NCBI GenBank assembly: GCA_023451825.1
Contig: JAEXYA010000055.1
Span: 62,001-126,000, forward strand
DNA length: 64,000 nt
From: Pseudomonadota bacterium
Lineage (GTDB): Bacteria; Pseudomonadota; Alphaproteobacteria; Rhizobiales; Xanthobacteraceae
Direction of reading: 5' to 3'
The translations under genes and the position numbers were made by a program. Under the pieces are notes generated by a model. The model did no database searches, had not been told where the DNA came from, and worked only from the letters and a program-made list of their open reading frames with translations. Below are positions 26,075-34,418 of the stretch, one piece after another (the first letter of the stretch is position 1; every line of letters starts with the position of its first letter).

Positions 26075-26590
26075 CTATGCGTAGCGATGAAGCGCGATGG
26101 GCAAGGCCGTGGTTTGCCCCAAAGTGGCGTCGATGAAACGGACCGACAGATCCTTGAGCGGAACGACTTCCGCCAAGCGGCGCCTGAACGCCTCGAATGC
26201 GCCGATGTCGGGCAACACGATTCTGAGCATATAGTCGATATCACCGGCCATCCGATAGAATTCGAGGATCTCAGGCAACTCGCTGACGCGCTGCGACAAC
26301 AGCGCCAATGCTTGCTCCGAATGCGTCTCACATTGCAGCATCACGAAAGCAGAAACTTTCAGCCCGAGCTTGTCCGGATCGACAAGCGCCACCTTGCGCG
26401 TGATATAGCCATCGCGCTCCATCCGGCGAATGCGCTTCCAGCACGGCGTCGACGAAAGCCCGACGATGTCGCCGATAGCGCTGACCGACAGCATCGCGTC
26501 TTCCTGGACGACACGCAGGATCTTCCGATCGATGTCATCGAGTGCGCCGAATGACACCGCGTCGCGGTTATTTTCCAAAGCACGTCTCAT
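26075..26590 (-). CDS. Lrp/AsnC-family transcriptional regulator
   Basis: Small regulator, 171 residues. The N-terminal winged helix reads LDDIDRKILRVVQEDAMLSVSAIGDIVGLSSTPCWKRIRRMERDGYI. The C-terminal RAM domain reads KVSAFVMLQCETHSEQALALLSQRVSELPEILEFYRMAGDIDYMLRIVLPDI. The ATG at 26590 overlaps the stop of the upstream DsbA-family gene (ATGA), so they form one operon. The first 15 residues are unusual for the family, and an internal start before LDDIDRKIL cannot be excluded. Members usually sense amino acids; in this setting cysteine or methionine would be a fair guess but is not shown. Confidence 0.9.
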   Translation of the reverse strand: MRRALENNRDAVSFGALDDIDRKILRVVQEDAMLSVSAIGDIVGLSSTPCWKRIRRMERDGYITRKVALVDPDKLGLKVSAFVMLQCETHSEQALALLSQRVSELPEILEFYRMAGDIDYMLRIVLPDIGAFEAFRRRLAEVVPLKDLSVRFIDATLGQTTALPIALHRYA

Positions 26591-27225
26591 CAGACAGCCT
26601 GAAATGGGATAGCCGCCCGCCTCTCGGCGATGGCCGCGTCCAAGAGGTCCAGACGATCCTGGCCCCAGAAAGGCTCATCACGATAAAAATAGAACGGCGC
26701 ACCGAACAGCTGCCGATCGATGGCCTCACGCGTCAAATCGACTTCGGTCTGGCGCACCTGTTCGTTCTCTGCCTGCACAAGGAGGCTCGCACCATCGAGG
26801 CCACTGCGGTTCGCCAGTTCGATGAGCGTGTCCGGATCGGCGATGTTCAACTCATCCGCCCAGACAGCCTTCAAACCAGCATGCACGAATGCACTGACAT
26901 CCTGCCCCTGATCGCGCGCAATTAACAGCATGCGATGACCGAGCGACGGATCGGCCGGATAGAATTTCGGCCATGTCACGAGCGGAATGTTCCGGATCGC
27001 TTTCCACCGCTCCATCTCCACCAGACGATAGGCCTGCCGCTGCACCGGTCGTTCACGCACGGGCTTGCCGCCACCGGCAGCAAACACGGCCAACAGATCG
27101 ATCGGCTTGTAGACGACGTCGATATCACGACGCCGGACCAGATCCTGAAACACCAGGCTGCCGACATAGGACCACAGCGAAATGAAGCTAAAATAATACT
27201 CCACCTGCGTCTTCTGCTTGCTCAT
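26590..27225 (-). CDS. DsbA-family 2-hydroxychromene-2-carboxylate isomerase-like protein
   Basis: Thioredoxin-fold protein of the kappa-class glutathione transferase / HCCA isomerase group, 211 residues. VEYYFSFISLWSYVGSLVFQDLV stands where family members have a D-F-x-S-P-x-S motif, and IRNIPLVTWPKFYPADPSLGHRMLLIARDQG and FGAPFYFYRDEPFWGQDRLDLL are typical. It lacks a CxxC pair, so it is not a disulfide oxidoreductase. Characterised members are glutathione-dependent isomerases in aromatic breakdown. It heads a two-gene operon with the Lrp-type regulator. Substrate unknown. Confidence 0.85.
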   Translation of the reverse strand: MSKQKTQVEYYFSFISLWSYVGSLVFQDLVRRRDIDVVYKPIDLLAVFAAGGGKPVRERPVQRQAYRLVEMERWKAIRNIPLVTWPKFYPADPSLGHRMLLIARDQGQDVSAFVHAGLKAVWADELNIADPDTLIELANRSGLDGASLLVQAENEQVRQTEVDLTREAIDRQLFGAPFYFYRDEPFWGQDRLDLLDAAIAERRAAIPFQAV

Positions 27226-27244
27226 TGTAATCTCCCGAATGATT

Positions 27245-27961
27245 TCAGAGCCCGAGATAGGCGGTGCGGACCGATGGATCGTGTAGGAGATCCGATGCCG
27301 TGCCTGTGGCTACACTCCGCCCCTGATCGATGACATAAGCGCGATGCGCGAATTCCAGCGCCGTGGCGACGTCCTGCTCGACCACGAGCAGGCTGGTGCC
27401 GGCAGCATTGACCTTGCGCAGCGCCTCCACCAGTTCATCGACAACTTTCGGCGCGAGACCGAGCGACAGTTCATCGATCAGCAGCAACCGCGGCGATGCC
27501 ATCAATCCACGTCCGATCGCACACATCTGTTGTTCGCCGCCGGATAACGTGACGGCTTCCTGTCGCCGGCGCTCCCGGAGACGTGGAAACAGGTCGAATA
27601 CGTGCTCCAGATCGCCCGCGATGCCGGCGCGATCAGACCGACCGTAAGCGCCGAGCATGAGATTGTCGTGCACGGACAAGCCGGCAAATAGCCGCCGCCC
27701 TTCCGGCACATGGATCAGGCGTCGGCGCACGAAATCCGGCGGTGATGAGCCTGCGACCTCCTGCCCGTCAAACGTAATCCTGCCACTGATCGGACGCAGC
27801 AGACCCGACAGAGCGCGCAGCAATGTACTCTTGCCGGCACCGTTGGAGCCGATCAGCGCGATGACCTCGCCCTGTCTGACCGACAGGCTGATGTCCCAAA
27901 CCACCTGCACATCGCCATAGCCAACGGCAAGCTTGTCAACATCCAACAATGCCCCGCTCAT
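27245..27961 (-). CDS. livF: Liv-type ABC transporter ATP-binding protein LivF
   Basis: ATPase of a branched-chain amino acid-type importer, 238 residues from the ATG at 27961. Motifs are Walker A GSNGAGKST, the LivF-typical LIHVPEGRRLFAGLSVHDNLMLGAYGR, signature LSGGEQQMCAIGRGL and Walker B LLLIDELSLGLAP. GGAGAGC lies before the start, which overlaps the livG stop. A long in-frame extension to 28333 is only open reading inside livG. It is the last gene of the livK-H-M-G-F order on the minus strand. Confidence 0.93.
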   Translation of the reverse strand: MSGALLDVDKLAVGYGDVQVVWDISLSVRQGEVIALIGSNGAGKSTLLRALSGLLRPISGRITFDGQEVAGSSPPDFVRRRLIHVPEGRRLFAGLSVHDNLMLGAYGRSDRAGIAGDLEHVFDLFPRLRERRRQEAVTLSGGEQQMCAIGRGLMASPRLLLIDELSLGLAPKVVDELVEALRKVNAAGTSLLVVEQDVATALEFAHRAYVIDQGRSVATGTASDLLHDPSVRTAYLGL

Positions 27962-28710
27962 GTTGCGCTCTCCTTCTGGAGTTGGGCGTAGCGCTGGCCA
28001 AGATAGGCTTCGATCACCTGCTGGTCCTGCATCACCGCGGCCGTGGCGCCATCCGCGATCAGCCGCCCCTGATGCAGCACCAGCAGACGGCTGCAGGAGC
28101 GCGAAACGACCTTCATCAAATGCTCGATGAGCAGCACCGTGATCCCCCGTCCCGCGATCTCGGCAATCAACCGAAGCGCATCGTCGATCTCGGCAGCGTT
28201 GAGGCCGGCATTCACTTCGTCGAGCAGCAATAATTTGGGCCGCGATGCGAGGCTCTTGGCCAGTTCGAGGCGTTTTCGTCCGGCGAGGGTTAGTGACGCC
28301 GCCGGCGTCTCGGCCTCGCGGGTCAGCCCGCAAAATGCGAGATGGGTATCCGCCTCGCGGCCTGCTTCCTCGCGCGTCGGTACGCCGCCAGCGAAAAGAG
28401 CCGCTGCGGCGACATTTTCACGGACGGTCATGCGCGGAAACGGCTGAACGATCTGGAAGGTGCGCGCAATGCCGGCGCGTGCCACGAGATCGGGGCGCAG
28501 CCCGCCGATCGAGCGGCCGAGAAACGTGACCGATCCCGATGTCGGCTTGAGCACACCGCTGACGACATTGACGAAGGTGGTCTTGCCGGCCCCGTTGGGG
28601 CCGATCAGGCCGACAATCTCGCCTTGCTTCAGCGAAACCGACACATCGTCCAGCGCCAGCAGACCGCTGAAGCGCCGCGACACGCGGTCGAGCGTAAGAA
28701 GTTCGCTCAT
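27958..28710 (-). CDS. livG: Liv-type ABC transporter ATP-binding protein LivG
   Basis: Second ATPase of the importer, 250 residues from ATG 28710 with GGAGG 8 nt upstream. Motifs are Walker A GPNGAGKTT, the LivG-typical GIARTFQIVQPFPRMTVRENV, Walker B LLLLDEVNAGLN and H-loop LIEHLMKVV. The signature LTLAGRKRLELAKSLA is slightly changed from the LSxGQ form but is usual for LivG proteins (LAYGxQRxLEIARAL). The gene overlaps livF by four bases. Confidence 0.93.
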   Translation of the reverse strand: MSELLTLDRVSRRFSGLLALDDVSVSLKQGEIVGLIGPNGAGKTTFVNVVSGVLKPTSGSVTFLGRSIGGLRPDLVARAGIARTFQIVQPFPRMTVRENVAAAALFAGGVPTREEAGREADTHLAFCGLTREAETPAASLTLAGRKRLELAKSLASRPKLLLLDEVNAGLNAAEIDDALRLIAEIAGRGITVLLIEHLMKVVSRSCSRLLVLHQGRLIADGATAAVMQDQQVIEAYLGQRYAQLQKESAT

Positions 28711-28712
28711 TT

Positions 28713-29657
28713 CTAGGACCTCCCGAACCGGCCGATGATCCACGACACAGCCCCCTTGCCGCGCAACGCGCCGAGGCCACCGGGGAGGAAGAGAACGAGC
28801 AGCACCACCAGAATGCCGAGGAAGCCAGCATGGAATTCCAGGCTGTTACGCCAGATCACCTCCTCCAGCCCGAGAAAGGCGAAGGCGCCGATCACGGGAC
28901 CGGCCAGCGTCCCGACACCGCCCAACAGCGCCATGATGATCGGCTTGACCGACAGCGAGATGTCGAAAACATCAGACGGATCGATATAGCTCACCCAGGA
29001 CGCATAGATCGCACCGGCGATGCCAGTGAGAAGGCTGGAGATCGCGAAACCCGCCACTTTCGCGCGTCGCGTATCGACGCCGATCACCTGCGCGGCATCC
29101 TCATTCTGCTCGATGCAGCGCAGCGCGACGCCGAGCCGCGAGCGGTCGATCCAAAGCGAGACCAGCACCGCCACGACGGCAACCACCGCCATTGCCACGA
29201 AGAAGATTTTCGCCTGGGTACCCGTGCTGCCGCCGAGCAGCGGCACATTGAGCCCCATGCCGCCGCCGGTGAGCGAGACCCAGGAATTGGTCACTTCGCG
29301 CAGCACATCGGCCACGACGAGACTGCCGATGGCAAAATAATGGCCGCGCAAATGCAGGATCGCAAAACCAAGCAGCGTGGCAAACACGGCGGTCAACACG
29401 CCGGCGCCGATCCACGCGCCGACGATCGGCACACCGGCCACGGAAGCGAGACCGCCGGCATAGGCGCCGAGGCCAAAGAACGCCGCTGTGGCGAAAGATG
29501 GATAGCCCGAGAAGCCGCCAACGATGTTCCAGGCCACCGCCAGCGTCGCATACATCGCGACGGTGGTGGCGAGCCGCAGTACGTAGTTGTCGCCAAAGGC
29601 AAGCAACGCTGCCGCCGCGGCGACGAGTGCCAGACCAACCCCGATACGAACAAGCAT
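28713..29657 (-). CDS. livM: Liv-type ABC transporter permease LivM
   Basis: Inner-membrane permease of 314 residues with eight or more hydrophobic stretches. LivM landmarks are YATLAVAWNIVGGFSGYPSFATAAFFGLGAYAGGLAS, LRGHYFAIGSLVVADVLREVTNSWVSLTGGGMGLNVP and ALRCIEQNEDAAQVIGVDTRRAKVAGFAISSLLTGIAGAIY. Its ATG at 29657 coincides with the stop of livH (one base shared), and two bases separate its stop from the livG start. Confidence 0.93.
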   Translation of the reverse strand: MLVRIGVGLALVAAAAALLAFGDNYVLRLATTVAMYATLAVAWNIVGGFSGYPSFATAAFFGLGAYAGGLASVAGVPIVGAWIGAGVLTAVFATLLGFAILHLRGHYFAIGSLVVADVLREVTNSWVSLTGGGMGLNVPLLGGSTGTQAKIFFVAMAVVAVVAVLVSLWIDRSRLGVALRCIEQNEDAAQVIGVDTRRAKVAGFAISSLLTGIAGAIYASWVSYIDPSDVFDISLSVKPIIMALLGGVGTLAGPVIGAFAFLGLEEVIWRNSLEFHAGFLGILVVLLVLFLPGGLGALRGKGAVSWIIGRFGRS

Positions 29658-30523
29658 CAGCTAAATCCTCGTCGGCCAAGCAATCCCGTCGGCCTCACGA
29701 CCAGCAGGACGAGCAGCAACAGGAAAGACAGCGTCAGCGCATGTTCGGGCCCGATGAACATCGCGCCATAGCTTTCGATCACGCCAAGCGCGAAGCCACC
29801 GACCACCACACCGGGAATGCTGCCGAGACCGCCGAGCACGCAGATCACGAAGGCCTTGCCGAGATAACCACCGGATGACACCGGCGAAATCGGGAAGATC
29901 GCGGCCAGCAACGCGCCCGCCGAACCGGCCATGAAGGTCCCCAGCGCAAAGGCGATCGCATAGGTGCGGCGCACGTCGATGCCCATCAGCGCCGCGGCAT
30001 CGCGATCCATGCGCACCGCCACGATGGCACGGCCGAGCTGGGTGAAGCGCAGCAATGCCGCCAGCGCGAGGACCAGCAGCAGGCCCACGGCCGTCGCGTA
30101 GACACGGTCAATGGGCACGATGATGTCGCCGATGTCGAAGACGCCGAGCGGCGGCACCAGATTGATCTTGCGATAATCCGCCTTAAAGCCGGCCAGCATG
30201 GCATTGTCGAGGAGGAGATTGAGCCCGAAGGTCAGCACCAGCGTCATCAGCACCGGACGTCCCATCACCGGATTGATGGCGATGCGCTGCACCAGATAGC
30301 CGAGCAGAAAGGTGATCGCGCCTGCAACCGGCGCGAACAGGAACGGGTTCACGCCGAACGACTGATGCGCGAAGAAGGCGAGATAGCCACCCAGCACGAT
30401 CAGCGACCCATGCAGGATGTTGATGATATTGAGAACGCCCCAGACCAGCGAGAACCCGGCAGCGATACAGGCATAGAGCCCGCCCAATGCCAACCCGTTG
30501 ACCAGAACCTGAACCCACAACAT
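29657..30523 (-). CDS. livH: Liv-type ABC transporter permease LivH
   Basis: Inner-membrane permease of 288 residues. LWVQVLVNGLALGGLYACIAAGFSLVWGVLNIINILHGSLIVLGGYLAFF is the characteristic LivH opening, and later GRAIVAVRMDRDAAALMGIDVRRTYAIAFALGTFMAGSAGAL is the conserved cytoplasmic loop. The ATG at 30523 is chosen over an upstream in-frame ATG at 30586 because the family begins at MLWVQ. It follows the binding protein gene by 66 nt. Confidence 0.93.
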   Translation of the reverse strand: MLWVQVLVNGLALGGLYACIAAGFSLVWGVLNIINILHGSLIVLGGYLAFFAHQSFGVNPFLFAPVAGAITFLLGYLVQRIAINPVMGRPVLMTLVLTFGLNLLLDNAMLAGFKADYRKINLVPPLGVFDIGDIIVPIDRVYATAVGLLLVLALAALLRFTQLGRAIVAVRMDRDAAALMGIDVRRTYAIAFALGTFMAGSAGALLAAIFPISPVSSGGYLGKAFVICVLGGLGSIPGVVVGGFALGVIESYGAMFIGPEHALTLSFLLLLVLLVVRPTGLLGRRGFS

Positions 30524-30589
30524 AGCGAAGCCTCGAAATGACGGCCGTGACGGCGGATCGCCGCCACGGCCGCACGTACAATTCAACGA

Positions 30590-31786
30590 TCAGTTTCCAG
30601 TCGCGCGGAAATCGCTGGTTGCGATGTCTGCGGGATAAACGACCTTCACCTTGCCCTGCTGGATCTGATAAACCGGCGGCGTGTAGGAATCGGCCATGCC
30701 GGTCGGACCGAACGAAATCGGCGCGAAGAAGGTCTTGAACCCGCCCTTGACGAGCTCGGCGCGTACGGCGTTGCGGTCCTTCGATCCGGCGCGTTCGATC
30801 GCCTGCTGCAGGATGACGCCCACGGCGGCACCCGACGCCTGCGTGAAATCGGGCTCCCCGTTATACTTCTGTTTGAATTGCACGACGAAATTCTGCGTGG
30901 ATCCGAAGACGTCGTCGCTCTTGTAGTTCAACACCGGATGAAACCAGCTTGCCGTGGTGACATTCTCGGCCAGCGGCCCCACAGCATCGATCCATTCCTG
31001 ATAGGCCGGACCGTTGATCAGCGTATAGACCTGCCCGCCGACCTTGAGCTCGCCCGCCTGTTTGCGGGCGATGATCAGGTCGTTGATATAGCCCGTTACG
31101 ATCACCCAATCCGGCTTCGCAGCACGAAGCTGTGTCAGCGCCGACGAATGGTCCAGCGTACCGATCGGGTATTTTTCGAAGAAGACAACCTCGAGACCGC
31201 GCTTCTTCGCGCTCTTCTCGAACTCATTGGCCAGCGACAGCGGATAGAGATCGTTGCGGGCCAGGATGGCGACACGCTTGACGTTGGGCAGCTTGGCTTT
31301 GACGAGATCGGCCAGTGGCTCGCTGAAGGTGCTGTTGTCGGTATAGAGACCGAACAGGTTCTTGTAGCCCTGATCGAAAACCTCGGCCGACGACGCACTC
31401 GATGCCAGGAGCGGCACGCCCGCCTTCTCGGCCACAGTGCTGACCGCCTTCGCCGCGCCTGAACCGAAGGGCGAGAACAGGAAGTCTACCTTGTCGTCGC
31501 TGATGAGCTTCTCGGCCAGCTGCACAGCTTTCGGCGTTGTTGACTGATAGTCGTGATAGACGAGTTCGACCTTGAGCTTCTTGTCACCGACCTTGATGCC
31601 GCCGTTGGCATTCACCTTGTCCAGCCAGAGCTCGTAGCCCTGTCGAAGCTTGGCACCTTCCGGCGCCAATGCCCCTGTCAGCGGAAGCGGCGCGCCGATC
31701 TTGAGGGTCTCCTGCGCCTGCACGAGGTTCACCTGCAGTGCGACAATGGCACCGGCAATGGCGAGTAGCGATCGTCCGAAAGTCAT
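30590..31786 (-). CDS. Liv-type ABC transporter substrate-binding protein
   Basis: Periplasmic LivK-family protein, 398 residues, ATG 31786 behind CAGGAGAC. Signal peptide 1-24 ends NLVQAQ. The mature part begins ETLKIGAPLPLTGALAPEGAKLRQGYELWLDKVNANGGI, with VELVYHDYQSTTPKAVQLAEKLI and DFLFSPFGSGAAKAVSTVAEKAGVPLLA. It heads the livK-H-M-G-F operon. The context (cysE next door, sulfur genes all around) allows a sulfur-containing ligand, but the fold also binds amides and amino acids, so the ligand stays open. Confidence 0.93.
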   Translation of the reverse strand: MTFGRSLLAIAGAIVALQVNLVQAQETLKIGAPLPLTGALAPEGAKLRQGYELWLDKVNANGGIKVGDKKLKVELVYHDYQSTTPKAVQLAEKLISDDKVDFLFSPFGSGAAKAVSTVAEKAGVPLLASSASSAEVFDQGYKNLFGLYTDNSTFSEPLADLVKAKLPNVKRVAILARNDLYPLSLANEFEKSAKKRGLEVVFFEKYPIGTLDHSSALTQLRAAKPDWVIVTGYINDLIIARKQAGELKVGGQVYTLINGPAYQEWIDAVGPLAENVTTASWFHPVLNYKSDDVFGSTQNFVVQFKQKYNGEPDFTQASGAAVGVILQQAIERAGSKDRNAVRAELVKGGFKTFFAPISFGPTGMADSYTPPVYQIQQGKVKVVYPADIATSDFRATGN

Positions 31787-31992
31787 GACTGTCTCCTGAA
31801 TCCGAGACAGCATGTCTTCGAATAGGAGAGACCTCGTCAACGCACCATCAAAAATAAGAATTTCATGCCCCTGCGACGGGCCACGAAAACGTGCGCCCTC
31901 TATGACTCACTCAGGGACGCCTATTTTCTTCTATAGCTTTCTCGTAAAGCTAGTAACGCGATCTTCCATCCGTCGCAGATGCACAGCTCCAC

Positions 31993-32949
31993 CTAACGCG
32001 CGGTGATCTTGCTGCGCACCGAGGCCTGAGTAACAAAGCTGTTCGGCGTCACGTCCTCCGTGAGCCAGACATTCCCGCCGATCGTCGATCCCCGCCCCAC
32101 AACGATCCGGCCGAGAATGGTTGCTCCTGCATAAATGACGACATCATCCTCGATGATCGGATGCCGCGCATTGCCCTTGATCGCCTTTCCTTCGCTGTCG
32201 GTGGGAAAGTGCCGCGCACCGAGCGTGACGGCCTGATAGATCCGCACACGATCACCGACGATAGCTGTCTCCCCGATCACCACACCGGTGCCGTGATCGA
32301 TGAACAGGCTGGCGCCGAGCTGTGCCCCGGGATGAATGTCGATGCCCGTCGCACTATGCGCGAGTTCTGCGATCATCCGCGCCACCAGCGGCGCCCCAAG
32401 CTTGTGCAGCAGATGCGCGATGCGATGATGGATCACCGCAGTCATGCCAGGATAGCCGATCAAGATCTCGGGAAAGCTGGTTGCAGCGGGATCACCGACG
32501 AACGCTGCACGCAAATCGCCGACCAGCGCGCCGCGAATCTCCGGCAGCTCCGCCGCAAAGGCCTCGGTCAGTGCGACCGCTTCATCGCGACTCCGATCCG
32601 TCGGCGGCCCATCGGAGACGAAGGTCAATCCGCGATGGATCTGTTCGAGCAGCCCATCCAACGCTGCCTGCAAGGTGCCCGCGACGAAGATATCGATATC
32701 CGTGATGTCGGCATTGGCGGGCGCATAGTGTCGCGGAAACAGCGCTTGGGTCAGACCTTTCACGACGTCCGACATGGCCTCGCGCGACGGCGCCCGGCGG
32801 TTCGGCCCGCGCTGCCAGATGTTATGGGTAATGTCACGCGACTGCCGCAGGCCGGTGACGATCGGACCGAGTTGCCAGCTCCGGGGCGTCTTGGCTTCGT
32901 CCTCGATCGCCCGATCACCCTCATCCACGACCGCGATATCGGCAGACAT
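31993..32949 (-). CDS. cysE: Serine O-acetyltransferase
   Basis: Left-handed beta-helix acyltransferase that makes O-acetylserine, the carbon acceptor for sulfide in cysteine synthesis; 318 residues from the ATG at 32949. Hallmarks are the N-terminal alpha domain and RIAHLLHKLGAPLVARMIAELAHSATGIDIHPGAQLGASLFIDHGTGVVIGETAIVGDRVRIYQAVTLGA. Hexapeptide repeats such as VVIYAGATILGRIVVGRGSTIGGNVWL follow. It is somewhat longer at the N-terminus than enterobacterial CysE, like the plastid and some alphaproteobacterial forms. It closes the sulfur region on its right side. Confidence 0.94.
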   Translation of the reverse strand: MSADIAVVDEGDRAIEDEAKTPRSWQLGPIVTGLRQSRDITHNIWQRGPNRRAPSREAMSDVVKGLTQALFPRHYAPANADITDIDIFVAGTLQAALDGLLEQIHRGLTFVSDGPPTDRSRDEAVALTEAFAAELPEIRGALVGDLRAAFVGDPAATSFPEILIGYPGMTAVIHHRIAHLLHKLGAPLVARMIAELAHSATGIDIHPGAQLGASLFIDHGTGVVIGETAIVGDRVRIYQAVTLGARHFPTDSEGKAIKGNARHPIIEDDVVIYAGATILGRIVVGRGSTIGGNVWLTEDVTPNSFVTQASVRSKITAR

Positions 32950-33301
32950 CTGAGATACCTTAGAATGAATACCCTCGGGAACTTTGTCACACAAACGCAG
33001 GCAAAATTAATTCCAAAGAGTGTCGCGGCTGGAGATATCCATGCTGCCTCTCTCCGGCAGCCGGGACACAGGAAAGAAAGCGCGGGCGTGCGTTCGTTCA
33101 CTCGACGGGTCGTGAAGAAAGCATACTTCACGAAACAAGCAATTCCGCCCCAACCAAAACCTATTCGATGCGGCCGAAAAATAATATCCGACATCGGGGC
33201 GATATAGAAATCTCCACTGCCGATTCCATGGTGCACAGTGCAGCTATCGCTATTTTATCCCGCCGCTTGAACCGGCAGCAAAACTCTCTTCAGATGCTCG
33301 C
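32950..33301. other. Intergenic stretch upstream of cysE
   Basis: No supported gene. It contains the cysE promoter and an AT-rich part around 32995-33200. Nothing else stands out. Confidence 0.4.
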
Positions 33302-33475
33302 ATGAGCTATTGGAGAACCATGGTGCGAGAACTTTCTGCGGAAGCCCGATTGCATTTGCGTGCGCGCCGGTTCGCACGTCACGCATCATCCCGGTTTCAC
33401 ACTGCTGCCATCTACAGCTCACTGGCACTGATCGCAGCCATCGTGCTCGGCGCCGTGTCGGCACGTCCATTCTAG
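33302..33475 (+). CDS. Small basic membrane protein
   Basis: A 57-residue ORF with a very basic N-terminal half (RELSAEARLHLRARRFARH) followed by one membrane segment, IYSSLALIAAIVLGAV, and a short tail. Charge and hydrophobic layout are those of many tiny single-span proteins in bradyrhizobia. No good ribosome site is visible before either ATG (33302, 33320). Function unknown. Confidence 0.4.
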   Translation: MSYWRTMVRELSAEARLHLRARRFARHASSRFHTAAIYSSLALIAAIVLGAVSARPF

Positions 33476-33523
33476 TTGGGGGATCGCGTCCTGCAACGAC
33501 CGTCGAACATCGGAGATTTCGGA

Positions 33524-33803
33524 ATGGCCGAGCACCCCCCCCGTTTTGCGGCACACCTCTCCGGGTTGGACGGCACTCTTGCCGGGCTTCATTCCAGCAC
33601 TGTTGTTTGTCGTGGTTCATGGCGCGCGGCGAAGCTGCGAATTGCTTCAGGCCTTCATCTCGTCATCGCGCGAGAGCATCGGATTTCTCGTAAGCTCTTT
33701 CGATGGCGGCGCCCTCCTCGGCATCCTTGTGGCCTTGACTGCCGGCTCGCTGGCCATATGCGTCACGCGACATGTCCAGCGGCGCACGCGCGTCGAGCGC
33801 TGA
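33524..33803 (+). pseudogene. Small two-span membrane protein broken at a C8 run
   Basis: GGAGA sits 10 nt before the ATG at 33524, which reads MAEHPP and then meets eight consecutive C residues (33535-33542). Past the run, a different frame gives TALLPGFIPALLFVVVHGARR and GALLGILVALTAGSLAICVTRHVQRR, two convincing membrane spans, ending at 33803. One added C would join the two parts into a roughly 93-residue protein. The unshifted frame is also open but looks unlike protein. This may be a sequencing error, decay, or slippage-controlled expression. Confidence 0.45.
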
Positions 33804-34236
33804 CAGGCCCAGAGTCTTCAATCGCTCCCTCCTGTTAGAATGTCCCATGAACATCCAGTCCATGATCGCAAGTACACAACCGGACGAAACCGCCATCCAG
33901 TTTGAAGAACCGAACGCGCATCGCACACACTTTCAAGGCAGATTGTGCGCCCACGCCCTATGAAGGGTCCGGAAGCAAGGATGCTCGGCGGAGAGAGATC
34001 GTCATGTCGAGGGCGGCGCCACGTCGCAGTTTAACCGGCTACGACGTCATTAGAGGAGCCGATCGTTTCGGGCACGCGAAACTCGTTTTCGACACCAGTT
34101 TCTACGGCGACGAATTAAAACCCTCGAGCCTGCACGTGCCTCACTCTCCGTTTGGCCTGAAGGACTCGTTGCTGGCTTCGCGACGAACGCAGACGGAATT
34201 CTTAGCGCATTGATCGAGAACGCGCCGAAATGAGGC
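33804..34236. other. Island border zone without a confident gene
   Basis: A frame on the plus strand (33902-34213) is open but lacks a ribosome site and recognisable features. The segment separates chromosomal sulfur genes from the tRNA fragment and integrase. Confidence 0.35.
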
Positions 34237-34281
34237 TGGAGCGGGTAGAGGGAATCGAACCCTCGTATTCAGCTTGGAAGG
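34237..34281 (-). other. tRNA-Gly(TCC) 3' fragment, integrative element attachment site
   Basis: The minus strand carries the 3' part of a glycine tRNA: anticodon loop CTTCCAA, 3' anticodon strand GCTGA, T-arm GAGGG-TTCGATT-CCCTC, acceptor strand TACCCGC and TCCA. The D-arm and the 5' acceptor strand (GCGGGTA would be needed) are absent to the right, so this is a fragment and not a gene. Such fragments mark the far end of islands inserted in tRNA genes. A tyrosine recombinase gene lies 137 nt to the right. The complete tRNA gene, read on the minus strand, should lie at the right end of the island, outside this window. Confidence 0.8.
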
Positions 34282-34418
34282 CCGAATCCTTTGCTTTGTT
34301 AACGCAGTCGGAAACCGCCTTAAATCCTTGGTAAGCTCCCGTTTGTACGCTATTTTTCCACGGACACACACTGTCGCCTAAAACTTCGGCCGTGCAGTGT
34401 TCGTTGTATGAGCGTTGT

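Noticed and set aside
28000..28333. N-terminal extension of LivF to a start at 28333
   Set aside because: The extension runs antisense-like through livG in another frame with no family similarity; ATG 27961 has a good ribosome site and the normal N-terminus.
34237..34320. A complete, functional tRNA-Gly gene
   Set aside because: Only the part from the anticodon loop to CCA fits. No D-arm and no GCGGGTA acceptor strand are found to the right, so it is a fragment.
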